From Micromonospora echinospora (lineage in GTDB: Bacteria > Actinomycetota > Actinomycetes > Mycobacteriales > Micromonosporaceae), in assembly GCF_014203425.1 (NCBI RefSeq), contig NZ_JACHJC010000001.1, positions 6,151,001 to 6,215,000 of the forward strand: a stretch of 64,000 nt of DNA, written 5' to 3'. A model generated the notes under the pieces. That model worked only from the letters and a program-made list of their open reading frames with translations, was not told the origin of the DNA and did not search any database. A program made the translations under genes and the position numbers. Shown here one piece after another: positions 38,301 to 45,564 of this stretch; positions within the stretch are counted from its first letter, which is position 1; each line of letters starts with the position of its first letter.

Positions 38301-38686
38301 TCCGAGGCGGCCTCCACCCCGGCCGCGACCACCGGCTCCTCGGCCGCCTTCGCCGGGGTCGCCTTACGGCGGCGCCGGGTGGTCTTGGGCGCGGCGTCCA
38401 ACTCGCCCGCGATCGGGGCGAACACCTCGGCCTGCGGCGACTCGCCGCTGCCGGTCACGGTCGCGGACGCCTCCACCGGCGCGTCGGTCTGCTCCGGCTG
38501 GTTCAGCGGGGCGGCCTTGCGGCGGCTGGCCCGCTTACGGGCCGGCGGCTTGGTCTCGGCGACGCCCTCCGTGCTGCCGGAGGTGGCGACGTCGGCGCTG
38601 CCGGAGGCGATGGCGGCACTGTCGGCGGTCGTCCCGGCCGGCTCTGCGCCGGTCCGTTCGCCGCCCTCGGGCTCGTTCTCGAGCAT
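35393..38686 (-). CDS. rne: Ribonuclease E/G with long disordered N-terminal region
   Basis: This 1097-residue endoribonuclease processes rRNA and mRNA. The first 520 or so residues are low complexity: alternating acidic stretches and arginine blocks such as RRRRKATP and RRRGRRGRGRGKGG, probably an RNA- and protein-binding scaffold. The S1 and catalytic core starts near residue 540 (VMVVRQRGDRTQIAVLEDG). The metal-binding aspartates are in VVDVNTGK and VVIDFIDM, and the zinc-link cysteines are in CECCKGRG. A further tail of about 150 residues is disordered. ATG 38686 follows AACGTCC with a weak ribosome binding site. It lies upstream of rplU, the conserved order. Confidence 0.95.
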   Translation of the reverse strand: MLENEPEGGERTGAEPAGTTADSAAIASGSADVATSGSTEGVAETKPPARKRASRRKAAPLNQPEQTDAPVEASATVTGSGESPQAEVFAPIAGELDAAPKTTRRRRKATPAKAAEEPVVAAGVEAASDEVVPPVKVTRTRRRKATPPAAETVAPDETAAAAQASESAVIDGPVSAPGGDLIAEGRADIDGGEATAPGGAVTAETAAPARAGRRAARAATGDKATTSRGRAATGGQASTGDAAGIGQTTGEDVEDEDAEGGTVEDASAAGARTHEVDLARSGGPADTTGVVSTGAAVPRVAEEPAETPPATTRRRRAALSAPTVLFMAPQPDEAPAVQVTYPAAEEPIEEAVETVRRRRRGRREVEPVEAEVEPEVVEEEPAAEAEESAEIDEDDETAAARRRRRRGRRGRGRGKGGADEADDEEAEESGTAEAAEESAEDEESAEDEESDGEGMTRRRRRRRRRGAGEADTAAEDGVPTVVKIREPRKPVDEVQGVSGSTRLEAKRQRRRDGREQRRTRPPILSESEFLARREAVDRVMVVRQRGDRTQIAVLEDGVLVEHYVTRNSSATMAGNVYLGKVQNVLPSMEAAFVDIGRGRNAVLYAGEVNWDATGLEGRARSIEQALRSGDSVLVQVTKDPIGHKGARLTSHIALSGRHLVYVPNGNASGISRKLPDTERKRLRDALKKLVPDGAGVIVRTAAEGASEDELARDVKRLQAQWEDIQAKATEGGAPVLLYEEPDLVIRVVRDLFNEDFRELVIEGESAYGMVESYLSHVSPDLVERLRRHAGVVDVFAEYRIDEQILKGLDRKVFLPSGGSLVIDRTEAMTVVDVNTGKYTGSGGNLEETVTRNNLEAAEEIVRQLRLRDIGGIVVIDFIDMVLESNRDLVLRRLTECLGRDRTKHQVTEITSLGLVQMTRKRIGAGLLEAFSETCECCKGRGVIIHTEPVPEKPRSGGAGEKVKAVASAVAAPAEEKGRRRGRKAAAEKLAAEVALEQPAAQPPAGIEPPAAVAPPERTVAEVVEADDDYYDTQGYDLSRFETDTPAAPAVADSQEGDSARLAAADDPDAIGEGDSDEDGGAPRRRARRGGARRRTRP

Positions 38687-38816
38687 GGACGTTCTCCAGT
38701 TCTGGCTGCCCCGGGCGCGGGTGAGCGCTGCCACGCAGGGTTGCCGCAAAGGTGTTTCCGCCGGGCACGCAAACGCGCGACCGCCGAAGTCTGCCTGCCA
38801 GAACGCTGACCGACGG

Positions 38817-39659
38817 TCAGCGTTCTCCGATGGTTGCCCCGTCGCGATCCGCGTCCAACGGATCGACGATCTCGCCCTGCGCGGTCAACGTGCCCTGCGC
38901 CAGCCGAATCACCTTGGGGGTGACCGGCGGCTCCAGGGCGGCCACCGCGCGGAGGCCGGACAGGACGTCATCGGGCCGAACGGACGGGGTGACCTGCCGC
39001 ACGACCAGTTCGAGTATCGCACACGGTACGGCCGCCGCCTCGGAAGGCGTCTCAGACGGAGACATCACATCGATGGACACCACTGCCGCGCGAGCGTCGA
39101 ACGTCCGCCGCCCCTGCTTGGTCATCCGCTCGACCTGGATCTCGTCGGCGGCGGTGAAGGCCGCCACGGCCTCCGCCAGCACCTTCGGATCCACCTCGGG
39201 CAGCTCGATCCGCCAGTACGACGCCTCGATCCGGTCGGCGAGGCTGCCGCCGGTGGCCTCCACCGCGTCGAGCACGTCGAGCCCGGGCGAGAGCGCGGCG
39301 TCGAGAGCCTCGCGCAGCCGCGCCGGGTCGACCGGCTCACGCAGCCCGATCTCCAGGTACTCCGCCTCGCTGGCCACACCGGTCGGCGCCGCCGAGGCGT
39401 ACGAGATCTTGGGGTGGGGGGTGAAGCCCTGGGAGAACGCGATAGGTACGCCGGCCCGGCGCAGCGCGCGCTCGAAGGCCCGGGCGAAGTCGCGGTGCGA
39501 GGTGAAGCGCAGCGGCCCCCGCTTGGCGTACCGGATGCGGACCCGCTGGACGACGGGCGCCTGGCCGCCCTCGGGTTGAGGCTTTCTGGCGATCGTGAGC
39601 TCCTCGGCTGTGCCTGCGTATCCGCCCCATCCTGGCGCAGTGCCCGCCGCACCCCACAC
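38817..39659 (-). CDS. TIGR03936 (DUF2344) radical-SAM-linked protein
   Basis: The protein contains RVRIRYAKRGPLRFTSHRD, FSQGFTPHPKISYASA and EYLEIGLREPV, the signature of the family found next to, or fused with, TIGR03960 radical SAM enzymes. The function is unknown; links to tRNA or rRNA modification have been suggested. The start is unresolved. The open frame reaches GTG 39659, but homology begins near residue 25, where GAGGAG precedes an ATC codon at 39591-39593. Its TIGR03960 partner is 3.7 kb upstream rather than adjacent, separated by the mycosin cassette. Confidence 0.85.
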   Translation of the reverse strand: MWGAAGTAPGWGGYAGTAEELTIARKPQPEGGQAPVVQRVRIRYAKRGPLRFTSHRDFARAFERALRRAGVPIAFSQGFTPHPKISYASAAPTGVASEAEYLEIGLREPVDPARLREALDAALSPGLDVLDAVEATGGSLADRIEASYWRIELPEVDPKVLAEAVAAFTAADEIQVERMTKQGRRTFDARAAVVSIDVMSPSETPSEAAAVPCAILELVVRQVTPSVRPDDVLSGLRAVAALEPPVTPKVIRLAQGTLTAQGEIVDPLDADRDGATIGER

Positions 39660-39732
39660 CCGGGGCTACCCCACCCACCCCAAAGTCACCCAAACCCCCG
39701 CCCGCTCCCCCACCCGGACACCCCGTCCCGCC

Positions 39733-39790
39733 GTGATCAAGGAGTTCACGTCCAGATCCCACCCACCCGAGGCCCCAACCCCTTGATCAC
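39733..39790. repeat. Inverted repeat of the TGATCAAGGAGTT family, copy 1
   Basis: GTGATCAAGG at 39733-39742 is complementary to CCTTGATCAC at 39781-39790, and GAGTTCACG follows the left arm. The same element, with a 13-bp arm, recurs at 45421-45477. It lies downstream of the mycosin gene and upstream of the TIGR03936 gene. Confidence 0.75.
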
Positions 39791-39830
39791 CACACAGAGC
39801 CGACCCGGTCGGGCCAGCCGGGGCGGGTGA

Positions 39831-41258
39831 TCAGGTGCGGTTGTCGTGGGGTGGGGTGGGCTGAGCGGAGGGCGGGTAGGCGCCCGGCTGGGGGTAGGCG
39901 CCCTGTGTGGGGTGTCCGCCCGGCTGGGAGGGGGCGCCAGGGTGCGGTGACGTGCTCGGTCGGGCGTAGGCGCCGGGTGGCGGCGGGCCACCGGGCGGGC
40001 CGTAGCCGGGAGGCGGGCCGGCGGGATGGCCGGCCGGGACCGGCGGGCCCTGGCCGTTCATCCGGTCCAGCGCCTCGTCCGGGATGTCGGCGGCCCGGGC
40101 CAGCTCGCGCCGGTGCCGGCGGCGGCTCCAGATCAGGAACACCACGAGCGCCAGCAGCACCACCAGCGCCACGGCGATGCCGATGCCGATCACCATGACC
40201 TGCTGGTCGGTGGGGCCGCCCCGGTCGCCGTAATCGGTCACGTCGAAGTCTTCGTCCTCGGCCGCGGCCGGCGGCGCGGACGCGCTGGCCGGAGCGGCGC
40301 CGAGCAGCGGGTTCGCCGACACCGACGGCACGTCGGCGGTGAGCGCCGCCACCGGATCGATCCGGCCGAAGCCGAACTGCGGGTCGCGGCCGGGCGGGCC
40401 GGCGTCCCGGGCGGTACGGATGATCCGGTTGATCACGTCGGGTGCGGAGAGCCGGGGGAACTTCGACCGGACCAGCGCCGCCACCCCGGCCACGATGGCT
40501 GTGGAGTCGGACGTGCCGTCGCCCCAGCCGTACCCCCGGTCGGGCCCGATGTTGTAGACCTCGTCCCCCGGCGCGGCGACCACCGCCTCCGGGCCCTGCG
40601 CAGAGCCGGGCCAGAAGCCGCCGCCCCGGGTCGTGCCGGTCACCGCGATCACGCCGGGGATCTTCGCGGGTGAGGCGATGTCCGGGCCGAGCTTGCGGAC
40701 GTTTCCGGCGGCGGCCACCACGACCACGTCGCGTTCCAGCGCGTACCGGATCGCCGCCTCTTCGCCCTCGTCGACCGCGCCGGCGTGCCCGTAGGACAGG
40801 TTGAGCACCTTCGCGCCGCCGTCCACCGCCATCCGGATGCCGGTCGCGGAGTTGCCCGCGTCGGCGCCCTTGTCGCCCGACGGCGTGCGGATCGGCAGGA
40901 TCCGGGCGTCCGGCGCGACGCCGACCACTCCGGTCCCGTTCGCCGCGATGATCCCGGCCATGTGGGTGCCGTGGCCGTCCGGGTCGCGCCGGCCGTCGCC
41001 GGAGTCGAACGTGCTGCGGCCGGCGAGGAGCCGGCCGCGCAGGTCCGGGTGGTTGGCGTCGGCGCCGCTGTCGACCACTCCGACCACGACGCCCCGCCCG
41101 GTGGAGATCTGGTGCGCCCGGTCGATCCGCAGCTCGTCGAGGTACCACTGCTCGGCCCGGCGGGGAGCGCCGACCGCGGGCTGTGCGGCCCCCAGCACCA
41201 TCAGCCCGGCCAGCAGCGCGGCCGCCACCGGCCGGAGCGCGCCGACGTGCACCCTCAT
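39831..41258 (-). CDS. Mycosin-type S8 serine protease of type VII secretion
   Basis: This 475-residue subtilase has a signal peptide (MRVHVGALRPVAAALLAGL) and catalytic Asp63 in VVDSGAD, His96 in DGHGTHMAG and Ser250 in DGTSDSTAIVAG. A C-terminal membrane helix (MVIGIGIAVALVVLLALVV) is followed by a basic stretch and a proline/glycine-rich cytoplasmic tail. This is the mycosin layout, membrane-anchored outside the cell. Mycosins are required by ESX secretion systems and may cleave substrates. The residues after the serine (DSTA) differ from the usual FAAP. No EccB, EccC, EccD or EccE gene is in the window. It lies 10 bases after the WXG-protein gene, in one operon. Confidence 0.9.
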   Translation of the reverse strand: MRVHVGALRPVAAALLAGLMVLGAAQPAVGAPRRAEQWYLDELRIDRAHQISTGRGVVVGVVDSGADANHPDLRGRLLAGRSTFDSGDGRRDPDGHGTHMAGIIAANGTGVVGVAPDARILPIRTPSGDKGADAGNSATGIRMAVDGGAKVLNLSYGHAGAVDEGEEAAIRYALERDVVVVAAAGNVRKLGPDIASPAKIPGVIAVTGTTRGGGFWPGSAQGPEAVVAAPGDEVYNIGPDRGYGWGDGTSDSTAIVAGVAALVRSKFPRLSAPDVINRIIRTARDAGPPGRDPQFGFGRIDPVAALTADVPSVSANPLLGAAPASASAPPAAAEDEDFDVTDYGDRGGPTDQQVMVIGIGIAVALVVLLALVVFLIWSRRRHRRELARAADIPDEALDRMNGQGPPVPAGHPAGPPPGYGPPGGPPPPGAYARPSTSPHPGAPSQPGGHPTQGAYPQPGAYPPSAQPTPPHDNRT

Positions 41259-41268
41259 CCGTCCGTCC

Positions 41269-42756
41269 TCATCGCAGGATGCCCGGGGACGCACCGTCAC
41301 CGGTGCCCCACGGATCGTCGTCCTCAGTCAACCACGACGAGTGGTCGCCACCGCCGCCGCCATGCCCGGCGCCGCCGTGGCCGCCCATCATCCCGCCACC
41401 CATCATTCCGCCGCCCGCCATGCCCGCGCCGGCCAGACCGCCACGCGCGCCGGCGCCGCCCGGCCCCGCGCCCGCCGCCGCACGGAGCGCGCCGGCCGCG
41501 CTGGTCAGCGGGGGCACCTTGCCGTTGCCGCCGCCGACCATGCCGGGCAGCGCGCCCATGCCCATGCCGCCGGCCGCGCCGAGGCCACCGCCGCCGATGC
41601 CGCCCGCCGAACCCAGCCCGGCGCCACCGCCACCGCCGCCGAATCCGGCGCCGCCGGTGCTCAGTCCGGCGCCGCCACTGCCGAAGGTGCTGCCCGGGCC
41701 GCCCGGGGTGATCGTGCCCGGCCCGCCCGCGCCGGCCAGGCCGGTGCCGTATTCGGGGCTGCCGGAACCCGGGGCGCCGGCGCCGGGCACGCCGATGCCG
41801 GGCGGGGTGTACGAGCCGCCGCCGGGACCGCCGCCCGTCCCGGGCACGCCGGTGGTCGGCGGGGGCGTGAACGAGCCGCCGCCGGGCACTCCGGCACCGC
41901 CGCCGCCGATGCCGGTGCTGCCCAGCGAGGGCATCCCGCCACCACCGCCGGCACCGCCACCACCGCCGCCGGGCAGCCCGCCACCGGGCACTCCGGACGG
42001 GGGTACGCGGGGATCCGCGCGGTAGCCGTCGTCGAGCCGGCCGTCGGGCTGGGGTACGACCAGCTTGGGGCGCTCGGCCTCGACCGCGGCGGGCAGCGGC
42101 GACATCGCCCGGTTGGCCGCCTGCTGGTTGTCGCGGTACCAGTTGTCCAGGTGGGACTTGGTGTCCCACCAGCCGCCGCGCTTCTGGTCGTTGGCGTTGC
42201 CGTCGACCTTCATGGTGGCTTCGAGGTCGTCGGCCTTGTCGCGGAACGCGCCGTCGGCGTAGAGCGCCTGGTTGGACTGGTAGTCGCTGCGCAGGGCGGC
42301 GAGGAAGCCGGACTGGCTCTCGCCGTCGCGGGCGTCGTCCAGTTCGGTGCCGCCGGGCAGGCTCCACTCGTTCCAGCCGAAGTTGTCCATCAGCGGGATC
42401 GGGATGCTCGCCACCGCCGTACGGATGTCGCCCTCGATCCGCGACAGCGCGCCACTGACGTTGCTGGCGTGCGTGATGAGCTCCTCGATCTCCTTGCCGA
42501 TCTCGCCCAGGTGCTCGCGGTACGCGTCGCCGCCGCTGCCCTGCCAGCCGGCGAGCAGCCCGGGCAGACCGCCGGTGTGCGGGCGCTCCTGGCCGGCCGC
42601 GATCGGGCCGACGAACGACCGGCCGACCAGCGAGTCACGCAGATGGCCGAGCGCGGTGGACAGGTTGCGCCAGCCCGCGCCGACCGACCCCACGGTCTCC
42701 GGATCCGCCGAGAGCGTCACCTCACGGACGCAACGCTCCCAGGTGCCTCCTGCCAT
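41269..42756 (-). CDS. WXG-motif protein with long glycine-rich tail, T7SS substrate candidate
   Basis: This 495-residue protein has a helical N-terminal domain of about 220 residues. A W-x-G turn (GWQGSGGDAYREHL) lies near residue 70, and THASNVSGALSRIEG and PLPAAVEAERPKL follow. The rest is almost only glycine, alanine, proline and methionine, such as GGGMMGGGMMGG, ending in an acidic DDPWGTGDG. The layout recalls PPE-like or EspA-like secreted proteins without a real PE/PPE signature. It is encoded between the 145-residue helical protein and the mycosin, so it probably is exported by a type VII system located elsewhere. Confidence 0.75.
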   Translation of the reverse strand: MAGGTWERCVREVTLSADPETVGSVGAGWRNLSTALGHLRDSLVGRSFVGPIAAGQERPHTGGLPGLLAGWQGSGGDAYREHLGEIGKEIEELITHASNVSGALSRIEGDIRTAVASIPIPLMDNFGWNEWSLPGGTELDDARDGESQSGFLAALRSDYQSNQALYADGAFRDKADDLEATMKVDGNANDQKRGGWWDTKSHLDNWYRDNQQAANRAMSPLPAAVEAERPKLVVPQPDGRLDDGYRADPRVPPSGVPGGGLPGGGGGGAGGGGGMPSLGSTGIGGGGAGVPGGGSFTPPPTTGVPGTGGGPGGGSYTPPGIGVPGAGAPGSGSPEYGTGLAGAGGPGTITPGGPGSTFGSGGAGLSTGGAGFGGGGGGAGLGSAGGIGGGGLGAAGGMGMGALPGMVGGGNGKVPPLTSAAGALRAAAGAGPGGAGARGGLAGAGMAGGGMMGGGMMGGHGGAGHGGGGGDHSSWLTEDDDPWGTGDGASPGILR

Positions 42757-42769
42757 GACCGTCTCCCCC

Positions 42770-43207
42770 TCAGGCCGTGTACGGGTAGGTGGGCTGCTGC
42801 CCGGCGTCCGGCGGCGGGGCCGCGGACTCCAGCAGCCGCTCGATGTCCTTGCCGTTGGCCGCGTTGCGGGCCTCGGCGTCGCGGAACGCCTTGGCGATGT
42901 CCTGGGTGCCCTGCTTGAGGCCGGCCAGCTTCATGGAGATGGCCTTGAGGTGGGCCTCCATGCTGGCCGTGGACCTGGTCAGCGCCGCCCACTGCATCCG
43001 GGCGTCCTCGTACGCGCCGAACGGGGTGCCGTTGGACACCGTCTGCGCGTTGCCGCTGTCGCCCTTCATCCGCTCCTTGATGCGTTCCATCTCGTAGCCG
43101 ATGGTGTCGTCGACGTACTGCTTGAGGCGCTCGACGTACTCCGCGGCGGCGTCCAGGTCCTCGACGCTGACGTGCAGATCGCCGGTGTCCGGCGGATTGA
43201 TGCCCAT
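42770..43207 (-). CDS. Small helical protein, probable T7SS partner or substrate
   Basis: This 145-residue, predominantly helical protein has HVSVEDLDAAAEYVERLKQY, then YEDARMQWAALTRSTASM and a C-terminal helix KDIERLLESA followed by a proline-rich tail. It is similar in size and helical content to EspC/WXG-like proteins but lacks a W-x-G turn. It is the first gene of the mycosin cassette and 13 bases before the WXG-protein gene, so the two may form a secreted heterodimer. That is inferred from context only. Confidence 0.7.
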   Translation of the reverse strand: MGINPPDTGDLHVSVEDLDAAAEYVERLKQYVDDTIGYEMERIKERMKGDSGNAQTVSNGTPFGAYEDARMQWAALTRSTASMEAHLKAISMKLAGLKQGTQDIAKAFRDAEARNAANGKDIERLLESAAPPPDAGQQPTYPYTA

Positions 43208-43323
43208 GCTGCTGTCCTCCCCGTACCGACCCCGGCCGGTCCATTACGGACGCAGCGTATCGAGGATGCACCAGCCGGGGCACCCCCACCCCGCGCGCGC
43301 GGGCGGTCACCGCGAAAAGACGA

Positions 43324-43359
43324 CGGAGCGCGGGAACCCGGTCGGGTTCCCGCGCTCCG
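43324..43359 (-). terminator. Hairpin terminator after the TIGR03960 gene
   Basis: CGGAGCGCGGGAACCC and its exact complement are separated by GGTC, forming a 16-bp stem that starts 14 bases after the stop codon. It separates the TIGR03960 transcript from the mycosin cassette. Confidence 0.85.
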
Positions 43360-43373
43360 GTACGGTCCGGGCC

Positions 43374-45359
43374 TCAGCCCTGGGCGGCGGCGGGCAGCTT
43401 CAGGCCATTGACCGGGGTCAACGGCAGCAGCTTGCGGCCGGTCGGGCCGATCTGGATCTCGGTGTCCATGGACGGGCACACGCCGCAGTCGAAACACGGC
43501 GTCCAGCGGCAGTCGTCCTGCTCGTACTGCGACAGCGAGTCCTGCCAGTCCTGCCAGAGCCAGTCCTTGTCCAGGCCGGAGTCGAGGTGGTCCCAGGGCA
43601 GGACCTCCAGCTCCTCACGCTCGCGGGTGGTGTACCAGTCGAGGTCCACCCCGTACGCCGGCAGCACCTCGGCGGCGGCGTCCACCCAGCGCTGGTACGA
43701 GAAGTGCTCGCTCCAGCCGTCGAACCGGCCGCCGTTCTCCCAGACCCGGCGGATCACCGCGCCGACGCGGCGGTCACCCCGGGACAGCAGGCCCTCGATC
43801 AGCGACGGCTCGCCGTCGTGGTAGCGGAAGCCGATCGCCCGGCCCAGCGACCGGTCGCTGTTGATGGCCTGCTTGAGCAGCTTGAGCCGGGAGTCGATGA
43901 CCTCCGGCCGCTCCATCGAGGCCCACTGGAACGGGGTGTGCGGCTTGGGCACGAACCCGCCGATGGAGACGGTGCAGCGGATGTCCTTGGACCCGGTGGC
44001 CGCGCGGCCGGCCCGGATCACCTCGTGCGCCATGTCGGCGATCTCCAGGACGTCCTCGTCGGTCTCGGTGGGCAGGCCGCACATGAAGTAGAGCTTCACC
44101 TGCCGCCAGCCGTTGGAGTACGCGGTGACCACTGTGCGGATGAGGTCTTCCTTCGACACCATCTTGTTGATCACCTTGCGGATCCGCTCCGACCCGCCCT
44201 CCGGGGCGAACGTCAGACCGGTGCGCCGCCCGTTGCGGGACAGCTCCTGCGCCAGGTCGATGTTGAACGCGTCCACCCGGGTCGACGGCAGCGACAGCGA
44301 GACGTTCGTGCCCGCGTACTGCTCGGCCAGCCCGGAGCACATGTCACCGATCTCCGAGTGGTCGGCGGACGACAGCGACAGCAGGCCGACCTCGTGGAAG
44401 CCGGAGAACTCCAGCCCCTGCTGCACCATCTGGCCGACGGTGGTGATCGAGCGCTCCCGCACCGGGCGGGTGATCATGCCGGCCTGGCAGAAGCGGCAAC
44501 CCCGGGTGCAGCCCCGGAAGATCTCCACCGCGTACCGCTCGTGCACCGTCTCGGCGAGCGGGACCAGGGGCTTCTTCGGGTACGGCCAGGCGTCCAGGTC
44601 CATCGTCGTGCGCTTGTGCACGCGGAACGGCACGTCCGGGCGGTTCGGCACGACCCGCTGGATCCGGCCGTCGGGCAGGTAGTCGACGTCGTAGAAGCGC
44701 GGCACGTAGACGCTCTCGGTGCGGGCCAGCCGCAGCAGCAGCTCGTCCCGGCCGCCCGGTGAGCCCTCGGCCTTCCACTCCCGCACGATGGCGGTGATCT
44801 CCAGCACCGCCTCCTCGCCGTCGCCGAGCACCGCGGCGTCGACGAAGTCGGCGATCGGCTCCGGGTTGAACGCGGCGTGCCCGCCGGCCACGATCACCGG
44901 GTCGGCGTCGGTGCGGTCGGCGGCGAGCAGCGGGATGCCGGCCAGGTCGATCGCGGTGAGCAAATTGGTGTAGCCCAGCTCGGTGGAGAACGAGACGCCG
45001 AACACGTCGAAGTCACGCACCGGACGGTGGGCGTCGACGGTGAACTGCGGCACGCCGTGGGCGCGCATCAGCTTCTCCAGGTCCGGCCAGACCGCGTACG
45101 TCCGCTCGGCCAGCACGTCGGGCAGCTCGTTGAGCACCTCGTACAGGATCTGCACGCCCTGGTTGGGCAGGCCCACCTCATACGCGTCCGGGTACATCAG
45201 CGCCCACCGGACGGTCGCGGCGTCCCAGTCCTTGACCACCGCGCCCAGCTCTCCACCCACGTACTGGATGGGCTTGGTCACCTGCGGCAGCAGCGGCTCC
45301 AGCCGGGGCCAGACCGAGTTGGCGGCGGCGGGACGTGGAGTAGTGGACGGGGCACTCAT
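43374..45359 (-). CDS. TIGR03960 B12-binding-domain radical SAM protein
   Basis: This 661-residue protein has an N-terminal cobalamin-binding-like region (YPDAYEVGLPNQGVQILY). The radical-SAM cluster motif is CTRGCRFCQAG near residue 275, with FAPEGGSERIRK and YFMCGLPTETDED after it. The C-terminal cysteines CFDCGVCP may bind a second cluster. The reaction is unknown. The open frame extends far upstream, but ATG 45359 (MSAPSTTPRP) is where conserved sequence begins. Its usual partner TIGR03936 lies beyond the mycosin cassette. Confidence 0.92.
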   Translation of the reverse strand: MSAPSTTPRPAAANSVWPRLEPLLPQVTKPIQYVGGELGAVVKDWDAATVRWALMYPDAYEVGLPNQGVQILYEVLNELPDVLAERTYAVWPDLEKLMRAHGVPQFTVDAHRPVRDFDVFGVSFSTELGYTNLLTAIDLAGIPLLAADRTDADPVIVAGGHAAFNPEPIADFVDAAVLGDGEEAVLEITAIVREWKAEGSPGGRDELLLRLARTESVYVPRFYDVDYLPDGRIQRVVPNRPDVPFRVHKRTTMDLDAWPYPKKPLVPLAETVHERYAVEIFRGCTRGCRFCQAGMITRPVRERSITTVGQMVQQGLEFSGFHEVGLLSLSSADHSEIGDMCSGLAEQYAGTNVSLSLPSTRVDAFNIDLAQELSRNGRRTGLTFAPEGGSERIRKVINKMVSKEDLIRTVVTAYSNGWRQVKLYFMCGLPTETDEDVLEIADMAHEVIRAGRAATGSKDIRCTVSIGGFVPKPHTPFQWASMERPEVIDSRLKLLKQAINSDRSLGRAIGFRYHDGEPSLIEGLLSRGDRRVGAVIRRVWENGGRFDGWSEHFSYQRWVDAAAEVLPAYGVDLDWYTTREREELEVLPWDHLDSGLDKDWLWQDWQDSLSQYEQDDCRWTPCFDCGVCPSMDTEIQIGPTGRKLLPLTPVNGLKLPAAAQG

Positions 45360-45420
45360 GATGCCCAAGCGTACGCGGTGCCCCCGCTCTCCCCCGCGCC
45401 CGCGCCCGTGTCCGCCGCGT

Positions 45421-45477
45421 TGATCAAGGAGTTTGCGGGCTGTCCCGCGCTCCCACCGGACACGAACTCCTTGATCA
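45421..45477. repeat. Inverted repeat of the TGATCAAGGAGTT family, copy 2
   Basis: TGATCAAGGAGTT at 45421-45433 is perfectly complementary to AACTCCTTGATCA at 45465-45477. It lies in the divergent region between the TIGR03960 gene and the proline-rich membrane protein gene. Copy 1 is at 39733-39790. Confidence 0.85.
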
Positions 45478-45564
45478 CCGGAGTGGGGCGGTGAGCGGGC
45501 GGGATTAGTCCTGGGTGGCGGGGCGGTACTAACCTCGCAACGGGCGCGAGAGGAGATAGCCGCG

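Noticed and set aside
35852..38809. 985-residue open frame opposite the RNase E/G gene
   Set aside because: It is the antisense shadow of the GC-rich RNase coding sequence, with low-complexity histidine, arginine and glycine runs and no domain.
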